From Torymus aiolomorphi (Eukaryota > Arthropoda > Insecta > Hymenoptera > Torymidae): a stretch of DNA of 64,000 nt. Under the pieces are notes generated by a model. That model saw nothing but the letters and a program-made list of their open reading frames with translations. It was not told the origin of the DNA and did not search any database. Positions 31,960 through 41,852 of the stretch are shown piece by piece; positions within the stretch are counted from its first letter, which is position 1; every line of letters begins with the position of its first letter. The position numbers were made by a program, and so were the translations under genes. The DNA is taken from the NCBI GenBank assembly GCA_036365515.1, contig CM070875.1:91776128-91840127 (forward strand), written 5' to 3'.

Positions 31960-32930
31960 ACTTGATACTTGACACATACCGCCCGATGAGTCATCCGTCT
32001 CGCAATACCTGTCCTAGTACTACTTGCACATACTCTAAACATGCTTTTAGTTAAAAATTTTAAAGGCACATACTTCAGAAAGTTTATGTAGATCGAGTAT
32101 TGGTGTAGAAAATAGGTGTGTAGAGTATGCGACTCCAAAATGTTCCATCAAAAAGTTTGTGTACAGTATGCTTGTGTAGAATTATACTGTTGTGTAGTGT
32201 GAATGTGTAGAGTAATAGGAGATTCCTTATATTTTGCATAAGATTGACTTATATATTTATCTACATGTACAGTAGTTTTAATTAATTTAATAACTAAAAT
32301 TTTTCTCAAAAATATATATAAAAAAAATAAAAAAAAAAATACTTGATTTAATTTTTTATAACAAACGGTAACACGTGAAACGTCGAAAAACATCTATTTA
32401 CAAAAAAACAGAATAAACAAAATTTTATCTTATTAAAAATTTATAAAATTTATAATAATAAAATTTATATATTTTTTATATGTTATATATTATTAAAATT
32501 TATAAAATTTGTAATAAAATTTATAGGACAAGAATGAAAAGACATTATGATTTTATTTAACACTTTAATTGCTGTACGACCCATATTGGGTCGTATCAAA
32601 TTTTAAAGAAACTGTTTTCCTATAGTAATATACGACCCAAAGGAGGATGTATTTTTTTCATGAAATTATATATAATTTAAAAGAATTAATTATTTGATAT
32701 TATAAAAATATAATTTGAATGTTTCAAAAAGCTAAATGAATTGACGTATGAGTAAAAAAAATGCTTGTATTTTTTGAGCACTTAAAGTATTAATTAAATT
32801 TAAACCATTTCTAAACAGAAACATGCAGTTTTAAAGAATATATAAAAAAATATTTAATTCTAAAGAAAGTATACATTTGATTTGAAAATAAATGAGAATA
32901 AAAAGTCGGAAAAAATAAAAAAATAAAAAG
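31960..32930. other. AT-rich region, no gene
   Basis: Contains short TGTGTAGA-type repeats (32100-32215) and a small hairpin TACGACCC..GGGTCGTA at 32575-32595 followed by a third TACGACCC at 32631. Nothing is coding. Confidence 0.4.
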
Positions 32931-32937
32931 AAAGTTG

Positions 32938-33006
32938 AACCTTTCGGAATCGAACTCACTATCCTTGCATCACTGGGCAGGCTCTTTCCCAATTGCGCCG
33001 TTGAAA
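32938..33006 (-). ncRNA. tRNA-like relic (SINE head or tRNA pseudogene)
   Basis: On the minus strand, GGCGCAATTGGGAAAGAG resembles a Pol III A box/D-arm and GAGTTCGATTCCG resembles a B box/T-arm, with about 45 bp between them. The T-stem pairing is poor, so it is not a working tRNA. A tRNA-derived SINE is the simplest reading. Confidence 0.35.
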
Positions 33007-33287
33007 GATACTTGTTGGGATGATCGGAATTTCACTTATGTGATACATGATATATATGTTTGATTAATAAACACGCACATTGAAATTCTCAAATTAAAAT
33101 AAAAATAAATTCTAAATTCAAAAATACGAAATAAAAAATAAAAAAATATATACGTACATTAATAGATGCAAACAATTTCCAATTGAATAAAACAAAATAC
33201 ACTGATAAATTTGAAATCAACTTAAAACCATTAGAGAAAATGAATGAAATTATTTGTAATGTAATTATAAAATTATAAAAATTATAA

Positions 33288-33292
<5 letters not shown>

Positions 33293-33344
<52 letters not shown>

Positions 33345-33437
33345 CTTTTTGGTGTATATATATATATATATATATATATATCAAAAACGTATATATATAT
33401 ATATACCAAAAAGTTATATATATATATATATATACAA
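33293..33437. repeat. (TA)n microsatellite with CAAAAAG / CTTTTTG interruptions
   Basis: TA tracts separated by ACTTTTTGGTG, TCAAAAACG and ACCAAAAAGT, partly inverted copies of each other. The Tyr/Ile ORFs are artefacts. Confidence 0.9.
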
Positions 33438-33866
33438 AAAAGAAAAACTTATAATACAAATATATATGCAAATATAATGTAAGATTGAATTGAAAAATAA
33501 TACGTTTGATCCGAAGCTATGAAATATGAGTAGAGAAACGAGACAGTGTTTATATGCGGCAAAATATTCACCTAATATTGTCCTTCATCGTTCTCTCCCC
33601 TCTCATTCCTCTTATAGAGAAATTATATACTTAGTGGGTTTCCAATTCAGTCACAAAATTTATCGAGAGCGAGTGACATATGAATCTAGTAATAGCTAGA
33701 AGATAGAATAGAAATAGAAAATGGTCAACGAAAATTCTGGAAGTAACAACAAGCAGGGTATGTAAAAATATAATTTTATTAAAACGTTTAATGATATAAT
33801 ATATATAATACTAATAATACTATTTTGTAAAAGAATACATGAAAAATTTTTCAAAATTATTTCTAG

Positions 33867-34494
33867 ATGGAAACCAGCGATAGCGGTACTCAGGCGCCTG
33901 AGCCAATAATTGAGCCGCATCAGGCAGTTAATCAAAGTAGTTCCTCAACTGGAACTCAAGTTGAACAATATTATACCCGCAACAGACGTAAGTACAAAAA
34001 TAAATTAAAAATTGAAATGTACGGCAATGTAGAAAAGCATAATAAATTGTACAAAACCGTGATAAATTATATAAAAAATTAACACCGTATAAAACTATTG
34101 GTTTTCGGACATTTTAACATTTTATGCGGAACGATTTATATTATATATACACTTTTATAATTTAAAAAGTTAAATTTTTGTACAATTTATTACATTTATA
34201 ATTACATTTATAAATAATATTGACTAATAAAAAAATTCTTTTAATTTTTTTGCAGCATATCGAGGAACCAGAGGGGGGCGAGAACGCCAAAGAAGGCGAA
34301 ACCAGAGAGATTTCGCCGAATTTTTATTTACATTAATGCGACAATGTAACCCACGAAGAAATCGGAATAACCGAAATATATTTGATTATCAATTATTCAA
34401 CAATAATCAAACCTGCAGAGATGGAGCCCAAGAACCGAGATTTTTCGAAGATCAAGACAGGGACGACGGCGGAAATCCACAAAATTATAATTGA
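33867..34494 (+). CDS. Small spliced gene encoding a 119-aa Arg/Asn/Gln-rich protein
   Basis: The coding exons are 33867-33987 and 34256-34494, joined over a 268-bp GT..AG intron (donor GTAAGT, acceptor TTTTTTGCAG), and the frame is kept exactly. A probable upstream exon ends near 33757 (GTATGT donor), with an acceptor TTTCTAG right before the ATG; it holds an out-of-frame ATG at 33721. The protein starts METSDSGTQAPEPIIEPHQA, has a Ser/Gln-rich segment, then a strongly basic patch (RGTRGGRERQRRRNQRDF), an FAEFLFTLMRQCNPRRNR segment and an Asn/Asp-rich tail. The basic patch suggests nucleic-acid binding or nuclear targeting. No family is recognised. Three well-formed splice sites make a real gene likely. 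Confidence 0.55.
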
Positions 34495-34849
34495 ATATAC
34501 ATATTATACGTAGTTATAAGAAAATTTAAAAATAAATTTAATAATAATAAAAAATAATTAAAACAAATTATTTATTCTTTCCACTTTATAAAACTTTTAT
34601 TGAAATACACAAGATAACGTATATTCCATCCAAGATGGAAATACAAATATATAGATTGGAAGTGATACCTACAGTGTGGGCTTTTTGTACGAACAGTAGC
34701 AGTACTGTAATCCGTCAGAGCAACTGAGCTCGTCTCCATTTTATGAAATCCACCAGACTATCACAGCCTGCAGCTGCTGAAACAGTAGTTTGCTCGAAAA
34801 ACAAAAATCAGTTCAATGTAATCTGGAAAAAAATGAAGAAAGATATCAG

Positions 34850-35105
34850 ATATCCGATGGAAGATAAAAATTATAAAATTTAAATGCTTATATTTACACT
34901 CATATGATAATGTAGTAATCGATGTTTTTCTATATTGTATATAGTACCACCATGAGCGAATCATTAATCATACAATTCTCAACACTTGGATTCCTTGAAG
35001 TTTAAACTATACAAACCACCTTGAATTAATAACCCATCATTGCCACCTATCTTGGACTATTAATCACTGAGAATAAATAAAGCTTTCTTGACAGTTTTGT
35101 ATAAA
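34850..35105. repeat. 255-bp duplicated block, copy A
   Basis: Starts ATATCCGATGGAAGATAA and ends at AGTTTTGTATA. Matches 35602-35857 at roughly 90% or better, in direct orientation, 752 bp apart. Sequence just before each copy (34680-34780 and 35200-35290: GTAGCAACAGTAGCAGTA-like) is also related, so the whole unit is tandemly duplicated with indels. Confidence 0.85.
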
Positions 35106-35291
35106 ACAATCCCAACACTATTCTTGAAAGAACTATTACTTACTGGAAGCGCAGCAGCAGCATCCTCAGCAGCTTCGTTGGAGGTGATGATAGCTACAGC
35201 ATGGGATGCTTGTAGCAACAGTAGCAGTATCGTCAGCAGTCAGGGCAACTTTGCGAGCCATCACTTTATGGAATCGATGAAAGCGACATAA
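35088..35291 (+). other. 67-codon open stretch in the duplicated unit
   Basis: Starts MTVLYKTIPTLFLKELLLTG and continues with an Ala/Ser-rich run (SAAAASSAASLEVMIATAWD). The related sequence in the other unit does not preserve the frame. It is probably not protein-coding. Confidence 0.15.
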
Positions 35292-35601
35292 CCTATAGCT
35301 ACTGATCCAGTACTTTTCTTGAAGAAAATTGAGCTTAGTGTACAGTCTGGAAAGAAATTAAAGACATCAGATGAAATATAAAATGAATTTTCTTAGCGTA
35401 ACTAATGTGACTGGATAATGTGACTGGTTGAATTTTAAATAATAAATAACTTTTAAACTTTCATACAATGAAAATCCATTGAATGAAAATCCATTGAATA
35501 AAAGTAAAATAAAAAAATGAAAATTTAAAAAAAATAGATTGAAAAACTATATATTTTAAACATGTGAATAAAAATAGGAACAATTCTAAGAGAAATATTG
35601 A

Positions 35602-35857
35602 ATATCCGATGGAAGATAAAAATTATAAAATTTAAATGCTTATATTTACACTCATATGATAATATAGTAATCGATGATTTTCTATATTGTATATAGTACC
35701 ACCATCAGCCAATCATTAATCACACAATTCTCAACACTTGGATCCGTTGAAGTTTTCACTATACAAATCCCCTTGAATAAATAACCCATCATTGCCACAC
35801 ATCTTGGACTAATAATGACTGAGAATAAAAGCTTTCTGGTAGCAGTTTTGTATATAT
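35602..35857. repeat. 255-bp duplicated block, copy B
   Basis: Direct repeat of 34850-35105. Confidence 0.85.
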
Positions 35858-36285
35858 CGATATAATTTCTTAAAATTATTGGCCGTTGTTAAACCTACGA
35901 CAGATGTACGACAGATGCTTTTTTCGACTAATCTGTCGGATAAACACTCAAAATTAGTCGGAAATTGAGGGTTCTGTCGTAAAGTATATATTGAAACACT
36001 AAAAACCATATAATGTTTATCACATTGTTATAAAATACAATAAATAATGCGAGCATCAAGTGAATCTATCGGAAAATTAGTATATAAATGAATAGTAAGG
36101 AAACGTGATGAGATATCTGTGAAAACCATAGACCGCTGGCAGAGGGCGATACATAGGAACGACAGAATACGAACGATTTTGAATAAAATACAGCACTAAA
36201 ATACAGTAATAAAATATAATAAAAAATCAATAACACATACAAAAAAAGAAAAAAAGTAAATGATATTTCAAAAATTCTTTTATAT
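35858..36285. other. Flank of the gypsy element, no gene
   Basis: AT-rich. Contains a short inverted motif CGACTAATCTGTCGGA near 35927-35942 and scattered CGACAGA repeats. No coding region is seen. Confidence 0.4.
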
Positions 36286-36290
36286 ATGTA

Positions 36291-37338
36291 AGTTATCACG
36301 AATGCTGGGGATCAGGGCAAACGCGATCGGGAAACTCCTCCTCGACGGGAGAGTTTCCTCCAAGTGACCAAGTTTAAATTCACCACGCACACAATCACTC
36401 ACAGTCACTCGCATACGCAATGAAACAAACTCAATATAAATGTGATAAAGCACCAGTAAGGTGCATTTATTAAAACCATAAAACTTATTAACTAATCATA
36501 CAACTCTATAGGGCGCCAGGTACGCGCGCTTCCGTACCAATTACTTTCAACTCACTAGCGCAGACGGTTAGCACGAGGTGCTTCTCGGTTCAATCTATTG
36601 GTAGCTTTAGCTACACGCAACAATCCCGATACGCGGTTCTACGGCGAACGCGGCTGAATATAAACTATTTGTAGCTAGAGCTACAATCACAGGGTGCGAG
36701 GGTCTCGACAACGTCGCGGACGCGGGCGTACACACACGCGAGGTTTCACGGTCGGGAAGGAATAAATACGGGGAACGTACTGTAGATGCAGCGGCCAGGA
36801 AAGTTGACGGCAGGCAGACGCTCTCTCACTCTCTTTCGCAAGGACAGGCACTCTCGATGGCTCCGCACCTCCGGTCTACGGCACGACGTCAGGAGGTTGA
36901 TCAGACGCGATCTAACCGCACCGCGACAGCACCTATATTCCAGCACACACTCTCACGCACGAAAAACTCTCAAGAGATGCTGCTGGCCCGCCCGGGGCAG
37001 AGCAAGTGCCGGGCGGCCGTCGACCGGCAAGCGTGCTCACTCTTCGGCAGGTTCGGCGGCGCTCGGGCTCCTTCGGCTCTCGTCTCTCTCTCGGCCCTCC
37101 GGCTGCCGATCGCGGCTCGCGCCGGCTCCTCAACAGCGGCGGTGGCAACAGCGCCGGCTGTTTTGATAGCGGCGGTCGCAACACCGCGCAGCACTGCTAT
37201 GGGCTGTTTCTGCTGCTGCTGCAGCTCAAGGGAATGACAGGGCAGTGGGCGGGAGGGAATACCTTTCGGGAGCAGGCGGATACGTGTGTGCGCGACTCGC
37301 GCGCAACTTCCCCGAGACCCGGACGGCACCACGTCACA
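36291..37338 (-). repeat. 3' LTR of the gypsy element
   Basis: 1,048 bp. On the minus strand it starts TGTGACGTGGTGCCG and ends CATTCGTGATAACT. It matches 45768-46796 almost throughout. Long ORFs in it are shared with the other LTR and are not genes. Confidence 0.93.
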
Positions 37339-37352
37339 ACTCCCCCACCCTT
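37339..37352 (-). other. Polypurine tract of the gypsy element
   Basis: On the minus strand AAGGGTGGGGGAGT directly abuts the LTR start TGTGACG, as expected for plus-strand priming. Confidence 0.75.
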
Positions 37353-37968
37353 AACCGAAGTAGACGATAGAATACCTTCGCCGTTAAACCTTTCTTACCC
37401 TAGCTATTGTAAATCTAAGCTAGCCGGTACTAGCTATAGCGGGGTGGAGTATCTCTGCTCTGCAACAATGTCGTCCTGGACTGGGCTGCTCGTGTTCCCT
37501 AGCTAGCGCGACCTGGCCCCAAAACGCAATACAACAACATTTTTTTCGACATGCTCGCCTACCGACATGCATTCACCGCTCCAACATCATACATTCACTC
37601 AAAAACAATATAATAGAATTTTTAGACTCATCTGGCCGCTCCCCTTACTACAGTTCTCAAGAGCAGTACTCTGGCAGTCTTCAAATCCAAGCCGATGCTA
37701 TTAGAAATACTCAACAATTACGAGTGCCGCGAGCTTCATGAATTTTTATTGATAATGAAGAGTACTAATGTCAACGGTGGCGTAATTTGCGAATGTACTT
37801 TACTAACTGTTACTTTAAGGTCGCGAGCTTGAGCGTTTGCAATATAGGATAGGTGGGATAGGCAAAGTAAAGTTGACAACAACAATTTGAGGCTTTACAT
37901 TTATTGCACTGTGGCACCCAAACTATACATTTTTTCCTTCCTTTTTCAAAAAAAACTTTAACCCGCGC
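37353..37968 (-). other. 3' untranslated part of the gypsy element
   Basis: About 615 bp between the pol end and the polypurine tract with no meaningful ORF. There is no envelope gene. Confidence 0.6.
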
Positions 37969-38390
37969 CTAGTTCGGCGGCAGCTCCTCCAGCTGGAGGC
38001 GCTCCTCGTGCAGCTCGCGCAGGTGCCGACGTCCCCATGCCTCACAACACGTCGGGCACGTGGCGATTGGACACCCGAACCTGCCGCACATGCGGCAAAA
38101 CCGTACCCGCGGCAAGCCGCAGTCTACCCAGCTATGGCCGAACTGGCCACAGTTCCAGCAGCCTGGACGGCTGCTGCCAGCATTGTGGGTCGGGAGCGAT
38201 ACCGTTTGCTCTGGTCGAGCTGGGGGCGGACGGCCCAGGCAAGCCAGCTGCAGGTTCCCTGGCGCGGTCAGCAGCTGCCTCGGCGGCGATGGTGAGCGGA
38301 AAGCTGGTGGCGATGGTGACGGTGCCCGTCGCGGCGGAGTCGGGGGAGCCCGCTCCGCCCGCGTAAACCCGCGTCCCCTACGGGCGATGC
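37969..38390 (-). pseudogene. C-terminal extension of gypsy Pol with a gag-type zinc-knuckle module
   Basis: A minus-strand frame open up to the stop at 37969-37971, offset by one frame from the end of the integrase ORF near 38390. A Pro/Arg-rich linker (SPSPPAFRSPSPPR) leads to CWNCGQFGHSWVDC, a perfect CX2CX4HX4C knuckle. Next comes a second Cys cluster, FCRMCGRFGCPIATCPTCC, and an acidic helix ending ELPPN. The gag of the same element (41847-42020) ends with the same arrangement, CFCCGQVGHWSKEC followed by CRNCGTPNATARTCTKC. So Pol carries its own copy of the nucleocapsid module behind integrase; it may assist nucleic-acid binding. Confidence 0.65.
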
Positions 38391-39996
38391 GGCCAACCGA
38401 CTCGACCGATGCGGCGCTTTGGAGGTCTGCCTCTTCGCCTGGGCGGCGGAGGTTCTCCTACTGGCGACGGAGTCGCCGGCCTGCACGACCGATCATCAGG
38501 GCTGGTAGCCCGCTGTAGGTCGGTTTCTCCTCGTCGCTGCTCCAATCCATCTGAAACAATAACGTTATCGCTTTGAGCTACAGCTTGCTCGCGTGGTGGC
38601 ACGAACCGTTTAAGATCATTTACATGAACTTTGGTAGTTCGATTCATGTGAAGATCTTTTACTAAGTACACGACTGGCGATAATACTTTAATTACTTCCG
38701 CGGGACCTATAAACTTTGGTGCGTATTTCGCGGCGAATCGATCTTCGGCTGAAGATAACACATGATTACGCCGACGCACTAAGCGCCCACTTGAAAATAC
38801 ACTTCCCTGCGTTTAAGATTGTAGTATTTGGCCTGTGAAGCTATAGCTTTGTCCCAGTGACGTCTTACCAAGTCGTGTAACGCTGGTAGTCTACTGTTTC
38901 GATTTTTCCACTTCTCTACATCAGGGGTACAGATTGGTTGAGGATCTTCTAGGTGGATGCGGAGAAGGATAGAGGGTGTCGGATTTCGCCCAAAATTCAT
39001 GAAGGACGGAGAAACCCCTAACGACGAATGAACAGCGGTGTTCAGCGCGAATCCTAACTCTACTAAATGGAGATCCCAATCTCTATGATCTTCCTTAATA
39101 AAACTATTGATCATAGCCCTGAGGTTACGATTTACCCTTTCGACCGGGTTTGCTTGTGCGTGATATGGTGGAATAGTGGATTGCACAATTCCATATTCCG
39201 TCAGCCGATCAGTCACCATCTTATTAGCAAATTCGGTGCCATTATCAGTGAGGAGCACGCGTGGGCAACCCCAACGATTTAAAACTAATTCTTCGAAAGC
39301 CTTCAGCACTGACTTCGCATCGGCTTTTCGTATAGGCTTCAGCTCAACGTACCTTGAAAGTAGGTCTTCGAACACGATGATATACTTATTTCCATTCTTT
39401 GACGGGGGTTTTGGACCCATAATATCGGAGGCCACTACAACCCAAGGTCTTTCGATATTACGTTCAGTCATCAACCCTGCGGGCGCTTGTTGAGAGCCTT
39501 TGTGCGCTTGGCACTCTTGACACTGAGCTACATAGCTACAGACGTCTCGATAATACCCCGGCCAATAATAATAATTAGCCATTCTCGCAAATGTTTTCTC
39601 CACACCCATATGACCAGCTTGTGGAGTATCGTGAGCTTCAGCTAAAACTTTTTCACGATCACCTGCGGGGAGTACCAATTTCCATGCGTCCATATCCGGA
39701 AGAAGAGGGTCAATATTTTTATTTGGCCGATGTGCGTAGAGAAGTCCATGAACTATTTTCCAATCTGGGTACCTTTTTGTATTTCTCTCGACATTTTTCA
39801 CTTTCTCTTGATACCACGGGTCTTCCTTCGTGCTACTGGCTACAGCTGCTATTTCATAGGTGCCTTCCCAGGCTCGTGACAACGCATCGGGGACTTTGTG
39901 TAGCGCTCCTTCCCGGTGGACGAAATCTATGTAGTACATCTGAAACGCTGTGTTCCATCGTGCAAATCGGCCAGTTGGATCACGGAGATTATTTAA
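38391..39996 (-). pseudogene. Gypsy integrase
   Basis: Begins after the in-frame stop at 39997. It has an HHCC finger (GHMGVEKTFARMANYYYWPG with CQECQAHKG) and the catalytic core: SDIMGPKPPSKNG with the first Asp, LLTDNGTEFANK with the second Asp and QANPVERVNRN with the Glu. The C-terminal domain has FIGPAEVIKVLSPVVYLVKD and an AT-hook-like RRRGRPPKRR. A frameshift near 38779 separates the core ORF (38779-39939) from the C-terminal ORF (38378-38779). The enzyme would insert the cDNA into the genome. Confidence 0.88.
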
Positions 39997-41334
39997 TCAT
40001 AACAAACTATGGTGATCGGTGATGACAGTAAACTTTTCCCCTTGTAAATAACCTCTCAGCCTTTGAACTGACCACAAAACGGCGAGACATTCTTTCTCGG
40101 TGACTGTATAGTTTGGCTCGGCACGAGAAAGAGTCCTGCTTACAAAATAAATGGGGTGCTCTTCTCCATTAAAAACTTGTGTGAGCACTCCCGCAATGGC
40201 GTAGTCACTAGCGTCTGTTTGAAGCGAGAACGGTAGTGACAAATCAGGCCGAGCTAAAACGGGGGCCTGCGTGAGTGCGAGCTTCAGCTTCTCGAAAGCC
40301 TCCTGCTGCTCCTCATTCCATTGCCATTTTACATCTTTTCTCATTAGCTTAGATAAAGGAGCCTTATATTCAGCTAAACGAGCTATAAATCTAGAGTATC
40401 AGCCTATCATACCCAAAAATCGTCGTAATTGCTTAAGATTTGTAAGCGCTGGGTACTCGAGAATCGGACGCACTTTGTCTTCATCTGCCTTCAGACCATC
40501 TTCATTGACTACGTAGCCGAGATACTTAACTTCTGCACAGCAGAACTCGGACTTTTTAAGATTGATCTGAAGGTTCGCTTTCTTCAACGCTTCGAGAACT
40601 GCCTCTAACCACTTTACGTGTTCTTCGAAGGCTGATGCTACGATGATCACATCATCCAAATACGCAAAAACGTATGGCTTCCACTCTGACTTAATGAGCT
40701 CATCCATAATGCGTTGAAACACAGCCGGTGCGTTGGTCAATCCATACGGGAGTCGTAGAAACTGGAACAGTCCTCGTCCTGGCATCGAAAATCCTGTAGC
40801 TTCCCTGCATTTTGGATCCAAATGAATTTGGTGATAAGCTTGACTAAGATCTAATTTACTTATATACTTAGCTGATCTGAGTTTGTCGAGAATGTCATCC
40901 ATGTTCCTCAGAGGGTACGCTAAAGCTTTAGTCACCTTATTCACTCGCTTATAATCTATACAAAACCTAAACGTGTCAAACGTCTTAGGTACTAATACGG
41001 GGCAACATCTCCACGGCCCGTCTGAAGGTTCAATAATACCTTCAGCTAACATTCTATCAACTTCATCCCACGCAGCCTTCAACATTTTCTGCGAGTATTT
41101 TCTCGGCGCATCTCGAATCGGCTCGTGTCCTTGGATGTCGATGAAGTGTGGCTTAACGTTCGCCAATCCCAAAGTTGCAGGAGTAGGGGGAATCAGTCGT
41201 TGTTTAATTTCATCAATTTTCAACTGCTGGTCCACCGTAGCTCTGCTTAATCCACCAATGCTCGCTAAAGCTGGAAAACTTGTGGGATCGTCCCCGTACG
41301 GATAAAATTTGCGCACTATACCTCACGGAGTTGA
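39997..41334 (-). pseudogene. Gypsy reverse transcriptase and RNase H
   Basis: RT (40399-41316) shows FRFCIDYKRVNKVT, SKLDLSQAYHQIHL, GLFQFLRLPYGLTNAPAVFQ and the catalytic YLDDVI. RNase H (39997-40344) shows LPFSLQTDASDYAIAGVL, YTVTEKECLAVLW and TDHHSLL. In-frame stops at 40399-40401 (after FLGMIG) and 39997-39999 (after DHHSLL) both fall where the family has Trp, so they look like TGG changed to TGA. Confidence 0.9.
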
Positions 41335-41852
41335 CTATGTATCATTTTCGTAATGGATTTTTAACTTAAAACGACGTTGGAAGTCGATTCCGAGGATACA
41401 CTCGTACTGAAGGTCATCCGATACCCGGAAGGGCAGAGAGTGCTTCATTTCATCCAGTGTGATTTCTATATTTAATGTACCTTGTACTGGTACTGCGCTA
41501 CCATCGGCGATGTGCGCAGACGACGAGAGGGGCTCCAACTTATCAGAAAACTTGGCGCTGAGGCCCTTCCCAAGGTACGAACATCCGGCTCCGCTGTCCA
41601 ACAACGCCAACAACTTCATACCATTTAACTCTATGTTGAAGAAGAGGCGCGGCTCGAGGCGGCCCATCGGACTGTTCACAATTAATGATTCGGGAGCTAA
41701 CACTTGACACTTTGTAGCTTTCGCAGCGACTTCATCGGGTATAGCTGCACCTTTCGACTTTTCGCAGCTTTCCACTATTTCCGCTGTAGTAGCAGGAGTC
41801 TTTACTGTTGAGGGCGGAAGAGAGTCGACTCCGCTCGTCTCTCCGCCTACTC
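41335..41852 (-). pseudogene. Gypsy aspartic protease
   Basis: Contains LLALLDSGAGCSYLG with the DSG active site and ECILGIDFQRRFKLKI, the conserved second flap/hydrophobic motif (ILG.DF). It ends at a stop at 41335 and a second stop lies 9 bp further; the frame then continues into RT. Confidence 0.85.

Noticed and set aside
35088..35291. Ala/Ser-rich 67-aa peptide gene
   Set aside because: The frame is not kept in the duplicated unit and it has no recognisable signal or domain.
36786..37506. GC-rich ORFs in both orientations, duplicated at 46171-46790
   Set aside because: They lie inside the two gypsy LTRs and are mirrored there; no domains.
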